Shown: positions 12,201 to 24,146 of the stretch, piece after piece
Layout of the letters: every line of letters begins with the position of its first letter
Position numbering within the stretch: position 1 is the stretch's first letter
Assembly: GCF_013368755.1 (NCBI RefSeq)
Contig: NC_049563.1
Location: forward strand, 4,464,001 to 4,528,000
Direction of reading: 5' to 3'
DNA length: 64,000 bases
Source of the DNA: Talaromyces rugulosus
Taxonomy: Eukaryota > Ascomycota > Eurotiomycetes > Eurotiales > Trichocomaceae
Program-made: the position numbers and the translations under genes
The notes under the pieces: generated by a model
Told to the model about the DNA's origin: nothing
What the model saw: only the letters and a program-made list of their open reading frames with translations
Databases searched by the model: none

Positions 12201-13662
12201 CGCCTGCGAAAATGTTAATTATCCAGCTGGCTATGTCATCCTTAACTCGATGGCGAATCTCGATGCTGTAAGGGCACTTTTGTTAACATGCTGCGGGCAG
12301 AGCACACTAGTACTCTCGTATGCTAATGATTATTTATACAGCTATTTTTTCAACTGTACAGCTCCATCACTGACGCCTCAACGGACGTATGGCAGGACGC
12401 CGAGAAAATTTCTAGCACATTTAACCCTCCACCCCCATCAGACGATACGGCTCTATTCATTCTCGGTCTGGTTCAAAATGTATGGAGCATGGCCCTCTCA
12501 CCCGGTCTTGGGAAGGGTTCGTTCCTTTTATTTTTATACCCTCTATTTGAAGCACTAGCAGCTAACAAGATGTAGTCCTCACAACAACCTTTGGAGAAGC
12601 CGGTAAGTCGAAGGCATTTGATAAAGTGAATGAATTTGCCGACATCGGATTTGAAAAAATCGGCGAGGCGATTGGGTAAGAGTTTAACCTATCTATGTTT
12701 TTGGTTACCTTCCGCATAGCTGCCTGGTTTATGATGCGGTTCATGGCTGATCTTTTTATTCTTTTTTTTTTGGCAGTCCGGTGTCTAACCCTGTCTCCAC
12801 TGCGTCGGCAATCCAGGATCAATTGCATGCAGTGTCCACTCTGTGGCTAAATGCTACGGATCAAATTAATAATGCCATGTTCGACGGCCAACAGAACTCT
12901 ATTACAAACCTCAGAGAAATTATTGACGATGGCGGGTTTATGGTTAGACAAGGCGAAGGCGCCTTTGATATGAGGGCTGGCACCGAGACGCCTCTGTACG
13001 CCCAGGTGATTCCATTGGCATGGTCGTACGATAGGGGTGACCCGCCTATCAACCCAAGCGGAGTCTTCATCTTAGACTGGGAAACCGCCTGCAAGACCGA
13101 CGATGACTGTCCGGACAATATTGATTGGCTACCAAATGGAGCAGCCAAGAGGACGTGCCATTGCTACAAGGAAAATATGTACTTTCTTGTGCAACTATGG
13201 GGCTCGGCGGAGTCTCCTGGAAGTTATCCTTCCAATACTCCCTCTGACAACATATTCAACGAACCACCTGGCTTGGACGACCTCGACGGTAGAAAATGGG
13301 GCGGCCTCACATTAGTTAAATTTATCGAAGGGTGAGTAACCAAGTAGGAGCTACCCCTACCTCCCCGGTTAGCAACCTGCGCTGTTTACAAGACAAGCCA
13401 AATAATAAAACAAACCCAGTAACTAACCTATCCTCTATCTAGGTCAGTCAACACTTACATTGCTAATGGCAGGAAGAATGGCTACACGCCTGATTTCAAG
13501 GATGACGAGATTATGCAGGCATATGTTGATGAAGCAAGCGATCATAATGCTGTCGCACCTGGAGTTGTCCAAATCCCCGTCTGCCCCCCGCGTGAGGCTT
13601 GGGATAACTGGGATGAAGTGTACCACGGCAACCCCAAGTCGGAACACTACCCTTGTAACTAA
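9241..13662 (+). CDS. Secreted SGNH hydrolase with FN3-like repeats and Cys-containing C-terminal domain
   Basis: Thirteen exons were reconstructed: 9241-9292, 9346-9905, 9973-10185, 10283-10511, 10566-10741, 10795-10949, 11033-11066, 11150-11551, 11602-12267, 12342-12516, 12576-12675, 12777-13331 and 13443-13662. They join in frame to 1178 residues. Exon 1 gives a signal peptide ending PAGAQ. The esterase domain (about 150-395) carries all SGNH blocks: GDSIS (Ser160), a glycine block GGYADG, GFNDLG (Asn272) and HDGLHPN (Asp367/His370). Two or three fibronectin III-like modules follow (about 405-720). The C-terminal 400 residues, with WRELGASAAWEDAVAYYN and Cys pairs such as CHC, resemble the region after the catalytic domain in large fungal GH18 chitinases of the killer-toxin-like group; that likeness is from memory and less certain. 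Likely an extracellular or wall-associated esterase; substrate unknown. An alternative start is the ATG at 9348. Confidence 0.78.
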
Positions 13663-14228
13663 GTTAAAAGCGGCTACGCACCACCATCCACCCTTTATGT
13701 TGCTGAGTTCTCTCTTTTCTCGAAGCGGAGTGAAGCTGAGATGGCGAGTCTTGTACCTATTGCAAACATAATGGCCTGTTCTGAGAGCCAATCCTAGGGT
13801 CATACAACCTTCCAATGAAACCGCATTTCAGGGGTTTTACATGGATATACTCCCTCTAGGCATACATAGTTGCCCTCCATTACTCCTAAAACTTCTTGAT
13901 TTACATGATATTACCCTCATGTACGCTCCTAGGTGACACAGAGGCGACTCATATAATCGTGAATTGGCTAGTAAATTTTGGTTGTATAAAAAGACGGTCG
14001 TGATCGCTTATCGTAATCATCGTTCGTGGTCATCTTCGTGTAAATGCATGGAGGATCAGCAGAAACTGTACCTAGTAATGGTTGTGACCGCTGTCTAGTT
14101 TGCATGCAGGGTGTCATATGAAGCAAGGACTCACAGTTAGTCAATACTACTTATATCAGTAGCCGCTGAATGATACTACATATGTACATGACCACTAGTT
14201 GATCTGATCTTGTCAAGCATTAAATACG
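13663..14228. other. Intergenic between convergent genes
   Basis: 566 bases between the stop of the SGNH gene and the stop of the minus-strand membrane protein. Nothing beyond presumed 3' ends was recognised. Confidence 0.5.
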
Positions 14229-14846
14229 TCATAAATCCTCTTCAAAACGGCCTACCCTAGGGGGCCTCGTCCCCTCTAGTTCAACAGGAGGGGCTGTTCG
14301 CCTTGCCGGTGTATTACCAAGCTCTCCTAGAGAGTGTGAGTATAGTTCTCGTGTAGTTGAAGGTGTCGTAGTCGTCAATTCTGCATTGTGATCTTTATTC
14401 CGGTAATAACCATGCCAGCCATGATTACCGTTTTCACCACGTCGTTGTCGAGGGCGTATATAGAGTAGGAAGACACCAGCAAGAATAATGAGAATGCCTC
14501 CGATTGCCACGCCGACTCCAATGCCAGCTTTCGCTCCAGTAGATAGTGACGACGTGGACGAAGCTGGATGACTCGTGTTCGAAGGTGCTGCCGTGGTTGT
14601 CTCTGCTCCTGTTGATATAGAAGAGAGTGAAGATGTAGTAGAAGTAGACGGAGCCGTTATGGACGTTGCGATAAAATCATGCAGTTGCCAGCGGATAGAA
14701 ACTCCGTATGCGTCGAAGTTATTAGATGCGCTGGTCATCACTATCGATAGCGGCGCTGAGCCGGAGGTGTTCGTTATGATTGTAAAGTCGATTTTGCTAG
14801 GGTTGATTACGCTGCATAAGTCGATCAAGTACCAGGGCCCCGGCAT
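14229..14846 (-). CDS. Ser/Thr-rich single-pass membrane protein, probably lacking its N-terminal part
   Basis: An open frame of 205 residues from the ATG at 14846. A beta-strand-rich segment (DFTIITNTSGSAPLSIVM, then YGVSIRWQ) is followed by a Ser/Thr-rich stalk (about residues 68-105), one transmembrane helix (GVAIGGILIILAGVFLLYI, about 110-132) and a basic then polar cytoplasmic tail. This layout is that of the C-terminal half of fungal plasma-membrane glycoproteins, which normally start with a signal peptide and an extracellular domain. Here no signal peptide precedes the stalk, and the DNA upstream is AT-rich without open frames. The gene is therefore probably 5'-truncated, or has an exon I could not find. 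Function unknown. Confidence 0.5.
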   Translation of the reverse strand: MPGPWYLIDLCSVINPSKIDFTIITNTSGSAPLSIVMTSASNNFDAYGVSIRWQLHDFIATSITAPSTSTTSSLSSISTGAETTTAAPSNTSHPASSTSSLSTGAKAGIGVGVAIGGILIILAGVFLLYIRPRQRRGENGNHGWHGYYRNKDHNAELTTTTPSTTRELYSHSLGELGNTPARRTAPPVELEGTRPPRVGRFEEDL

Positions 14847-15644
14847 ACATTTCAAAAAAACAAACAGGAAAAACTGCTGGAAGAGTGAAGGTCTTTTTAC
14901 CTTACAACAACTATATTTAAAGAGAACTGCAATATAACACAGCCTTCATTAATATTCTTTATTTCAATATTAATCTATATATTTCAAATAAAAAGCTATA
15001 ATATATTATAAAAAAAAATAAAAAACTAATATCACTATTTAATAAATGGTTATTCACAATGTTGTTTATCGGTTGACACCGACAATATATGTAGATTTCA
15101 ATAACAATAGTGAGTGGATATAATAGAAATGTTGTATATTTACATAAATTTATTATATATTGCTATACTTTACTTTTAAATATGAGCGTCTAAAATACTT
15201 GGATGTTCATCAATTGATCCTTGTGACCAGCGTACACTAACAATTTCTTTTGTGTATAACGTTTTCTGTACTCCGCGCATCAATTGACGAAGTTATATAT
15301 AATTCTTTAGATGTTCCTATAATTTAGTATCTAATACCCTTTTTCATGTTTTCTAAGAGGTATAGAAATCTCTCCTAATTATTCTATCAGGCTTTTCCTA
15401 AATAAATCTAGGCCAACTCTGTCTGCATCCTGAGCAAGTACTCTTTGGGACTGCATGCGGGAGCCGCTTTTAGTCGGCCGAAGAATCCAACTTGAACTCT
15501 TGCCGCGACTCATCCATCTCACTCGCCACGATCCATCACCAAACTCTCAAACCCATCAGGTTTTCATCGCGAAATCAGTCATAAATATTCCAACAGCGGA
15601 CAGAGAGTACTGCAGAAATTTTTTTTAATATTTTTAAAGCCAAG
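14847..15644. other. AT-rich intergenic tract and esa1 promoter
   Basis: Bases about 14935-15200 are extremely AT-rich with no ORF. The last 250 bases before 15645 are of normal composition, with CT-rich stretches, and should hold the esa1 promoter and 5' leader. Confidence 0.5.
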
Positions 15645-17554
15645 ATGGTGGCACGGGAGGATGTCGAGACACCGGACCCCGTGGAAAAAGGGTTTGCCAC
15701 ACTCAATACGCTCAGGTAAGTACGGGGAAAAAACATCAACTATACCTGAAATACATTATTTGTAGTCGCTTTTATCGGTCGCATCTGCTTACTTTTGCTA
15801 TAGGATCGGTGTGAAGGCCATGGTCGAGAAAGTGAGTACCCTTGTAACGCGATATCATCGGCAAAGTGGTCACGTGATCATATTTTTTTCACCTCTTGAT
15901 ATCCTGGTATAGTATGTTGCCAGAAGCTGACAGTCGCGGTTCAGGATGGTCAACTTAGAAAAGCGGAAATTCTTTCGTCGAGGCAGCGTAAAGGTGCCCC
16001 TTATTTCTAGTACGTGGATTGACATGACTTGGTCGAAACAGGTAGCTTACATGATTATAGTGTCCACTACGTTGACTTCAACAAACGACTCGATGGTAAG
16101 TCGGCACTGAATTTCACCATAACTTTTTTGCCATGGCTAATATTCTTGCTAGAATGGGTATCGGCAACGCGGATCGACCTGACTCAGGAGGTTGAGTGGC
16201 CTGCTCCGGAGAAACCAGAAAAGAAAAAGAGCACAGGAGGTGCAGCCCAGAAAGCACCAAGCAAAAACGCAAACCAGAAACGCGCCAGAGCAGATAGTCG
16301 TGATGTCTCCTCGACACCAGACTTGCTCACTGGCAAGAATGCCAATGTCAGCAAAGCCCCGCGTCCATCCAAGGCCGGAGGAAAGGAGAATCGCTTGGAA
16401 GATACGCCAATCACTATCTCTGTGACTGGCTCAGAGTCTGTGTCGGCAGAAGGCACGCCAAAGGGAGACCTTGATGATATCGAGATGGCTGATGCTGATG
16501 CTAAAGCCGAGGAGTCGCAAGAAAAGATGCTGGGTGATATGACTCGCGAAGAGGAGATTGAAAAGCTGCGAACAAGTGGAAGTATGACACAGAACCCGAC
16601 TGAAATCCATCGTGTGCGCAATTTGAACCGGGTCCAAATGGGAAAGCATGAAATGGAGCCCTGGTACTTTTCGCCATACCCAGAATCCTTCCAAGATGCA
16701 GACCTCGTCTACATTGACGAGTTTTGTTTGAGTTATTTCGACAACCAGCGTGCATTTGAACGGCATCGATCAAAGTGTACTCTCACCCATCCGCCAGGAA
16801 ATGAAATCTACCGCGATGATTATATTTCCTTTTTCGAAGTGGATGGGAGGCGACAGCGCACATGGTGCCGAAACCTGTGCTTACTGTGCAAGCTCTTCCT
16901 TGACCACAAGACTTTATACTACGATGTTGATCCTTTTCTCTTCTACTGCATGTGTACCCGAGATGAAACCGGTTGCCATCTCACCGGATACTTCTCCAAG
17001 GAAAAGGACTCTGCAGAGGGTTATAACCTGGCTTGTATTTTGACACTACCGCAATATCAACGCCGCGGCTTTGGTCGCCTCCTGATCCAATTCAGTTACG
17101 AGCTGAGCAAGCGTGAAGGCAGACTTGGCTCTCCCGAGAAACCGCTTAGTGATCTGGGTCTGTTGAGTTATCGTCAGTATTGGCGTGAAAACCTTGTGGA
17201 AATTATGCTCGAGGCTGGTCGCGAAGCAATCAGTGAGTTCGAACTGGCAACTATCACAGCCATGACTGAGAAGGACGTGCACGAAACTTTACTTGTCCTC
17301 AATATGCTACGATACCATGTAAGACTATCCTCCCCTGCGAAAGACGTACTTTTTGTTTTCTCTGTTAGCTAACGCCAATGTTTTCTCTCCCTCAGAAAGG
17401 AAATTGGATCATCGTGATCCCAGAGGCAGTCATACAGCAGCACAACAAAAGAGTAGAAAAGGAGCGACTTCGAGGCGTTAAAAAGCTCGATCCGGCACGT
17501 TTGCAATGGAAACCTCCTGTTTTCACTGCTTCCAACAGAACCTGGAATTGGTGA
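15645..17554 (+). CDS. esa1: MYST-family histone acetyltransferase Esa1
   Basis: Catalytic subunit of the NuA4 complex, which acetylates nucleosomal H4 and H2A in the nucleus. Exons are 15645-15715, 15804-15831, 15945-16009, 16061-16095, 16153-17318 and 17396-17554, giving 507 residues. The N-terminal Tudor-knot (chromo-barrel) domain is spread over exons 1-5 ([10 protein letters not shown] ... [16 protein letters not shown]). A lysine-rich, acidic disordered linker follows (about 85-190). The MYST domain has the zinc-finger segment ([21 protein letters not shown], positions 16711-16776), the catalytic Cys332 in FLFYCM and the acetyl-CoA loop QRRGFGR (369-375), then [17 protein letters not shown]. 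The length and all motifs suggest an active enzyme. The many small 5' exons are typical of this gene. Confidence 0.95.
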
Positions 17555-18488
17555 TTCTTGTTTCATCCTTCTTTTCTATTTTAGTTTCCATTATGATTAT
17601 AATTCTTTTTTGTATCGGGGGTTTCCTGTATGTGTATTTCGGCGAGGTGTTTTTACTCTTGGAGTATGGTTTTCTTTCGTGTATGCTTAGGGCGAGGTGC
17701 CGTTGGTTGCAAGGCCATTGTTTTTTTTTTTAAAGAACCTATTGTAATTTAGACATAGAGTTTACAACTCGAAAAGTGTCATGTCAACATTGAAATATGG
17801 GCGTGTCTTTCCAATTAGCTCCCTCGTGGTCCGCTACTACAGTTGAGTACATGTAGGTGATTAATTGAAGCTCCGGGAACAATTCATTTGCTACTTTATG
17901 TAGATCTGAACAGGATGTTATCTCATTTAAGTTACACATAATATGCACAGCAAAACATGCATGCGCACAGTTATTGAATTGCAAAGCATTGCATGCCTGT
18001 GATTATCCGAACAATCGATCATAGAGCATGTAAATAAAATAGAAAAGGTTAAGACATGAAGGAAGAAACGTCACAGAAAAAAAGGAAAAAGTATGATAAT
18101 TTGGGCTTTCAAACCCCCGAGTTTCGCACTATGCCACAAACAAGCAACTTGAGTCAATTCGCTCATGTCGCAAGTTTGACGATAAGGAGAAATGGAAGAA
18201 AAGTACGGTTGAGTGCTCGATGGAAAATAGGGTCAGGAGGGGTTCTCTGTCTTGAAGACAGGAACAAAGAAAGATAGCACCGATGGCAATATCAATCAAG
18301 AAGATTAAACGGTGTGGTGGAGGAGACTATTAAGACACCCGGAGTTTCATAGGAGAAGCATGAATGCATCACAGCCTATTTCTTAGTGGCTGAGTCAATC
18401 ACGATGCAAGCACTAATAGTCCGAGAATTGACTAAACATCAAAATCACACAAAACAAAAATGCCACGCTTATTCAATTCTAAGCGTTT
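17555..18488. other. Intergenic between convergent genes
   Basis: 934 bases between the esa1 stop and the stop of the large minus-strand gene. It should contain both 3' UTRs. No supported gene; the short ORFs here have no recognisable domain. Confidence 0.5.
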
Positions 18489-21400
18489 CTAAGTACCACG
18501 AGTGGGTGGCCCATTGTGTTTCGAATTGTGCGTAGATGATGTCTGCCTCTTGGAACCTTGGGTTGTGTTGGATTTTGCCGACACATCTCTGGACCTGGGA
18601 GGATGTTTGCGAGTACGGAAGCTAGATGGTGCTTTCTGCCGTGATGCAGGACCCGGGGGTTTCTTTGCAAAAGCGACCGACTTCGCGTTCGTAGATCCTG
18701 CAGGGTGTACACGAACCTGCCAGTTTCCGGAACTGTCTTTCTCCGGTGGGTCAAAGGCATATGGCTCAATACTATGGACCTGCATGGGTTTGAGAATTTT
18801 GGGGCGCATTCGTGTAGGTGGAGGAAGAGCCGCATGCCATGCGTTCGGTGGTGCCATGATCGGTATGTGAACAATAGGCAATGACCCAACCTCACGATCC
18901 TCGAAAATTGCTTCTTCCTCTTCAACCTCCTTGGAAACCACTTTACTAGCAACGCTAGGTTCCATTGTGGTTACTTGTCGGAGTGAATGCGGGAGCGAAA
19001 CAGCCGCTGAAGCTGGATTAGATTGAACATCGAGCGGCTCTCGGGTCGCAGAAGTCACGGCCAAAGTGTTCCTCTTTTCAGGTACAGCGTTTTTCCCTAA
19101 TAGCCCGTTGATACGGTCTTGCCAAGATGTGGCAACGTTTACCTGGCGAGTAGGTCGAGGCGGAGCCATTGCCATGGAAGCAAAGGTCGGTGGCTTTGAA
19201 GGTGCCGCTTTACCTTTTGGTGGCAGTCTAACGACAGGTTTGGGAATGGGTAAGTTGACCAACGGACGGTAGATATTGCCACTAAATGCCGGATGAGAGG
19301 AATGCTCCTCAGGGGGTGGAGGAGATGGGCTTCGAGGTCGTGCGTCATCAACGATCACGGTACCTTTTGGTGTATCTGTGATTGTAGGGAAAAAGCGGGA
19401 TCCACGACCAATGACATTACTAAAAGGCCGAGGTTGGGTCTCTGTGAATGGAAGACCATCGATAGAAGCATCGAAACCAGGCAGGCTTGGTAAAGGTGCT
19501 GGTGCTTCTGTTTGCTTCACCACACTAACTACTTGCCTTTTCCCAGCCTGCTCACCTGGCTGAACTTGGCGCCATGTTTCGGCTAATTCACTGATATCAA
19601 GCGAAGCAGAGGGTTCATCGCGCATAGATTCAAGCTCCCGTTGGAAGCGTTTATTATCTTCTGCGTCCTGCTTGGCTGCAACCGCAGGAAAACTGTTCCA
19701 AGCCGCGGTTGCACCACGACGAGGTTCAGAGGCCCAATGAGTATTTGGAGGTCCAATAGGCCGTGGCCTAGTGATTGCTTGAAACGGTTCATATGAAACA
19801 TGGCGCTTTTCAGATGGGGGAAGAGCGGATAGAGGCTGGCCGTCTTTTCCAAGTCTTGTGGAGGTAAAAGGTTGGGGTCCGCTCATCTTATCCATATTTC
19901 CAGGGAGAGGTACAATAGACGTAGGCTCAGCCAAGGCGATAGGAGTGCGTAGAGACAGGTCCCGTGGAGAAAAGTTGGTTAGGCTGCGATCGAAGGTGCC
20001 GTTCCCAAGAGTTTTATCGCTGCTAAGAGGTTTCCACGGATTTGAACTTGGAGAAGGGTGATTGCTAAGCTTTGGTGCGGTGGTCCAAGGCGAGTATGTG
20101 TTAGGGTTGATATTGCCCTTCCATTGTGAATCTTTCTCATCGGATGTGGAGTCTTCGACATCTTGACCATGGGCTTTGGGGAAAGATTCACCATGTGGCA
20201 ATATGCCATTCGGCTGAACGGGCTCTGCTTTAGCATCTCGAGCTGGAGACACACCACGACGGGGAGGTGCAGATACCGTTGAAGGCTTCTCGACGACACG
20301 TTCTTGAATAGAAGGGACAATTTTCTTAACCGGCTCCGGTGGGTGAACTTTCATCATTCCGTACTGCTTGGGTTCTCCAGTTGGTTCAGGGACTGGGGGC
20401 TTCGGAGGAGACTGAACCGTAGGGCGTGTACCTGGCAAGGATGTAGAATCTGCTTGATCTTCAGGTTTGGCCTTAACTTCAGGTGCAGGCCCCAGGGCTT
20501 CCAGCTTCAAACGAATTCGTTCTCGGCGAGCTGCTTCCTCCTTTTGTTCTTGTTCAATCCTCCTCTGACGAGCCTCCATCCTCTTTTCCTTCATAATACG
20601 CTGCTGCATGATCACTAAATCTTCGCTGGAGCTTTGCGGAACTTCCTGGCTCGGCGCTTCCGGTTGGGTTTGTGCCGCTCCAGGTTGAGACACTGGGGGT
20701 GCATACGCACCGTTGTTTGGCGCCCCGGGTTGCCCTGGTATGCTGGCTGCAGGTTGTTGGTTATCCTGCAAACCGGGCTCCTTCACATGAGGGGCCTCAT
20801 TTGGTTGTATCGGATGTTCCAATGTCCCATTTACTTGAGAACCCCGCCTACCGTCATGGGTCTTTCCAGGACCATCAGGTCGCCCAAACGACATCCGACG
20901 GCCATAGCTACCACTACCACCGCTAACATTTGACGAGGCACGTCGACGGGTCCAAGGGCCAATTTCCGGGTGGGTAGACCTATGAGTTTGAAACGCAGCG
21001 GACGGTTCTGCAGGACCAGCGAGATCATTGCCACCAGGCCGCTGGAGAACCGCTGGGGCGCGCGAGTGGACTTCTTGGCGAGTTGAGCCTTTCCTGTTGT
21101 CCGGGACCGGTTCATACCTGCCAGAGTGAGAATTAAAAAGCTCTCGTGGAGCATTCGATTGTTCGTCTCGCCAAGAGCGGTTGAAATCATCCGCCGCTAT
21201 TTCGCGCGTAGGTATAGAATGAATGGCATTTTCCGGAACTGCTTGTTCTCTATTCGGCATTCGAGAAATATGCTGGCCCTGAGCACCTTGAAAAGGCGGG
21301 TGTATGGGTGAAATTCTCTCTACAGGTGGTAGTGCTGCCCACGGAGACTTGGATGGTGGCGGCGCGGGGCTTTTCACAGTCAACATTGGCCTGTCACCAC

Positions 21401-22606
21401 CAGATCTGGAGGCAATGGCAGCCTTTGCTTGTTGTTGCTGCCTCTCTGCACTGGCACCCAAACGAAGAACAGTAGCATTCGGCCCAACTGTAGTCGACGG
21501 TTTCGATAGAAGCGTCCTCGGTGCCTCACGTGGTACATTTTCTTCTGGATGATGTGCAACTTCCTTCGCTTTATGGGTTTGTGGCGTATCTTGAGGAGGG
21601 ACATCATTTTCAGCATGTGTGAGATTGATCTTTGTCCCATCGTTCCATTCGATAGTCTCCGGGGCCCAGTCCTCTTCGTCATCATCGATGTCTGCCCACT
21701 TAGCTTCTGTCGCTTTCCCATCTTCCTGTATCCGAGACGTCATGTGGATGCCATATTGTTGTTTTAACTCTTCATCGGTAAGATGCTTCGTAGACGGAGG
21801 TTGGGCAGCTGCAGGTTGAAAATTAGAGGAGTTTTATGTGCTGAGGATGTTGGAAGCTTACGCCTGTTTTTGTTCCAAACCTGACTTGGGTCAGGGCCAC
21901 TTGAGGTAGCCTTCAAAGAGGCACTAGGCTTAGACAATGACCCAAGCCCACTCGTGGTCTTTGCAACTAGGCGCGGCCGTGTCGCAAGTTGTGGAGAAGC
22001 GATCGAAGAAGAAGAAACAGGCGTGGTTGCTATGGTCGTTAGCTCAGTTCCCTCGGGAGAAGATGATTGGATAGTACGTTTGTCACCAGGTTTGGGGACT
22101 GTTGAGGATCCCGGTGCTTTGGGCACTGAAAATTTTGCAAACGAAACAGGCTTAAATGCCGTTGGCTTTTTCATAGATCCAGTCCGAGCATGATGACGAC
22201 CGTCGTTTCGACTTGTGTCGGTATCCGATCCACCAAGCGAGCTGTCTTCACCACCATCTGAGAGCGACGCAACACCGTTTAATTCCAACGCTCTGCTGGC
22301 CACAGAGTTTGGCCCTTGTCTACCCACATCCTGCCAGTTGTCAGCACCTCCCTCTGCAGACACAGAAGTCCCGCTACTCACTCCATTGCCTTGGCCAACG
22401 AAATTTTCACTCTCATTTATATCCATAGCTGTCTTGTGTTCGCCGGTTGATGGGCTGTCTTGTTCGTCAAGTTGATTAATGGTTATCCTCCCCACGTCCC
22501 CTTCAGCAGAAGTCTTGTCGTTGATGCTCGCAGGAACGTCGGATGGCGAGAACTCGCCGCCCGACCGGGTTTGGTTTACCACATCGTGACTGACCGGCTC
22601 TGCCAT
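18489..22606 (-). CDS. Large disordered conserved protein, function unknown
   Basis: Two open frames belong to one gene. Exon 1 is 21862-22606 and exon 2 is 18489-21808, joined across a 53-base intron (donor GTAAGC, acceptor CTGCAG) that keeps frame and yields 1354 residues. The frame runs open to 22711, but the first ATG is at 22606 (MAEPVSHD). Most of the protein is low-complexity Ser/Pro/Gln. Visible conserved islands are SQVWNKNR before the splice, LTDEELKQQYGIHM after it, the acidic-aromatic box WADIDDDEEDWAPETIEW (about 285-302), and a charged coiled coil in the middle (EKRMEARQRRIEQEQKEEAA). No catalytic domain is visible. It resembles fungal 'serine-rich' proteins with possible RNA-associated roles, which is a guess. 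Confidence 0.75.
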
Positions 22607-23248
22607 GCCAACATGCGATGCTAAAAAAGCCGATTTTGATAAGTCAACGGAAGGACTCTCCGGAGATGACGACGCAGGTAGCTGGACGGGAAGAACACGA
22701 ATGTTGGGCAAAGCAGAGGGTGTCTGGAGGTGTATGTGAGAAACTAACTGTCAAGTATTTGAGACTGCCACGGTGTTGTAGTGGGTCGATGGCGGAGTCT
22801 TTTGGAGTTCGACACAGTTGCCCTGATGACGCGAAACAAAGGGACCTTTCCGCCAAATTATAGGAAATCTTTCGCAGCGCCGGGCGGTATGAAAGATCCT
22901 TTGGAAAGAAACGGGCTGGTGCCTTGAGCGGGAACCCCTTGGTGCGATGAAATTCTCGTCGCGTATGACGATGAACAAACCGATACGGGGCAAGCTGTAC
23001 GAAATCGGGGTTGAAGCCAGAAGTCGCCGCTTTCGGTTAGCGGGCGAAGGACCGCAGCATGACATGCAAGGCTGATAGGCGGTCGGCGGCGGCATTAATC
23101 AATTATTGGCTTTGATGGCTCATTATGAGTTCCTATTATTGACCAGAAGCCCGAAAATTCAATAGTAAATAGCACTGTGACAAGTCTGACAATAGTGGCT
23201 ACAATGGTGGCTCTACGCGAGGGCCAACTTGAAGCATCTTCGTCTAAT

Positions 23249-23288
<40 letters not shown>

Positions 23289-23531
23289 ATGCGATACGAA
23301 GATTCATGGATGGTGAGAATTATCTGAACATATGAAATTGCGCAAGTTGCATCTGTCTTGACTAATATTCTAGCTACATGAGTAGACGCGGACCAGCTGG
23401 CTCCTTCTGGGCCGATGATTGTAGTGTCACAAGTATATGTACAGTCCGCTTCTAATCACTGTTTCTTCACCAAGGATCCCCCATCGATAGTCCTCTAGTG
23501 AGGGTGGTTCTTGTGGTGGCCTAAATCAACG
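22607..23531. other. Intergenic, with a microsatellite
   Basis: Holds the promoter of the disordered-protein gene (read leftwards), then the 3' flank of the ATP synthase subunit f gene. A (TC)n microsatellite lies at 23253-23287. No gene was recognised. Confidence 0.5.
23253..23287. repeat. (TC)n microsatellite, about 17 units
   Basis: Uninterrupted TC dinucleotides over 35 bases, in non-coding DNA. Confidence 0.97.
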
Positions 23532-24146
23532 TTAGCTGGAAACATCCTGAATAACCAAGGCGGGCTGCATACGGAGATGGTAGTAGTATTGAATGCTGTA
23601 GTTCACGAGCAAGAGAGTTCCGATGACGTGGACCAGGGCTGTTTTTTTCGTCGATAAATCGTCAGATCATGTAATTCACATTCACACAGATATAATAGTG
23701 CTTACGCATGGGCGAGGCCTTCTTTCCGTTGAAGTAGCGGGCTTGGTAACGCTCGAGGAGACCAGTGGGCTTAGGCGCAGGAGCAGCACCACGGGGGAGA
23801 CGGGCGTAGAAGTTGACTACACGTTCCATACGTGCAGCATCTTGAGCAGCACCGATTGCCTGAAACATTGTCAGTAAGCCGATAACAACAAATCCCTTGA
23901 AGTTCTGAGGCTCCAATGCGTATCGAATCCACGCTCGTGTGTAGTCCACCAGAACATGGCGATCGGATACAGCGGAATGGAATCGGAATGGTTTCAAGGA
24001 CTCGGAAGGCGAAGACTCACGGTAGGGGACGCAATCTAGGTAACGGTCAGCAACATCGCGCGAACCCGATGGGGGAGGTATTCCTCGGGTAATCGTACCT
24101 TGGGTGGGATAAGGGTGGACAGAGCCCGACGAGTGATGTAGCTCAT
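23532..24146 (-). CDS. atp17: Mitochondrial F1Fo-ATP synthase subunit f (Atp17)
   Basis: A small Fo membrane subunit of the mitochondrial ATP synthase that helps build the stator/dimer region. Four exons on the minus strand, 24099-24146, 24021-24035, 23706-23859 and 23532-23638, join in frame to 107 residues, near the 101 of yeast Atp17. Exon 2 is only 15 bases (IASPT). The product starts MSYITRRALSTLIPPK, continues AIGAAQDAARMERVVNFYARL and ends with one transmembrane helix, PLVHVIGTLLLVNYSIQYYY. An open frame runs back into intron 2 (to 23997), but its translation does not fit the family. It is divergent from the complex I gene, with 285 bases between the start codons. Confidence 0.92.

Noticed and set aside
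22607..22711. Longer N-terminus for the disordered protein (open frame to 22711)
   Set aside because: The extension has no ATG; the first ATG is at 22606. An upstream exon was not found.
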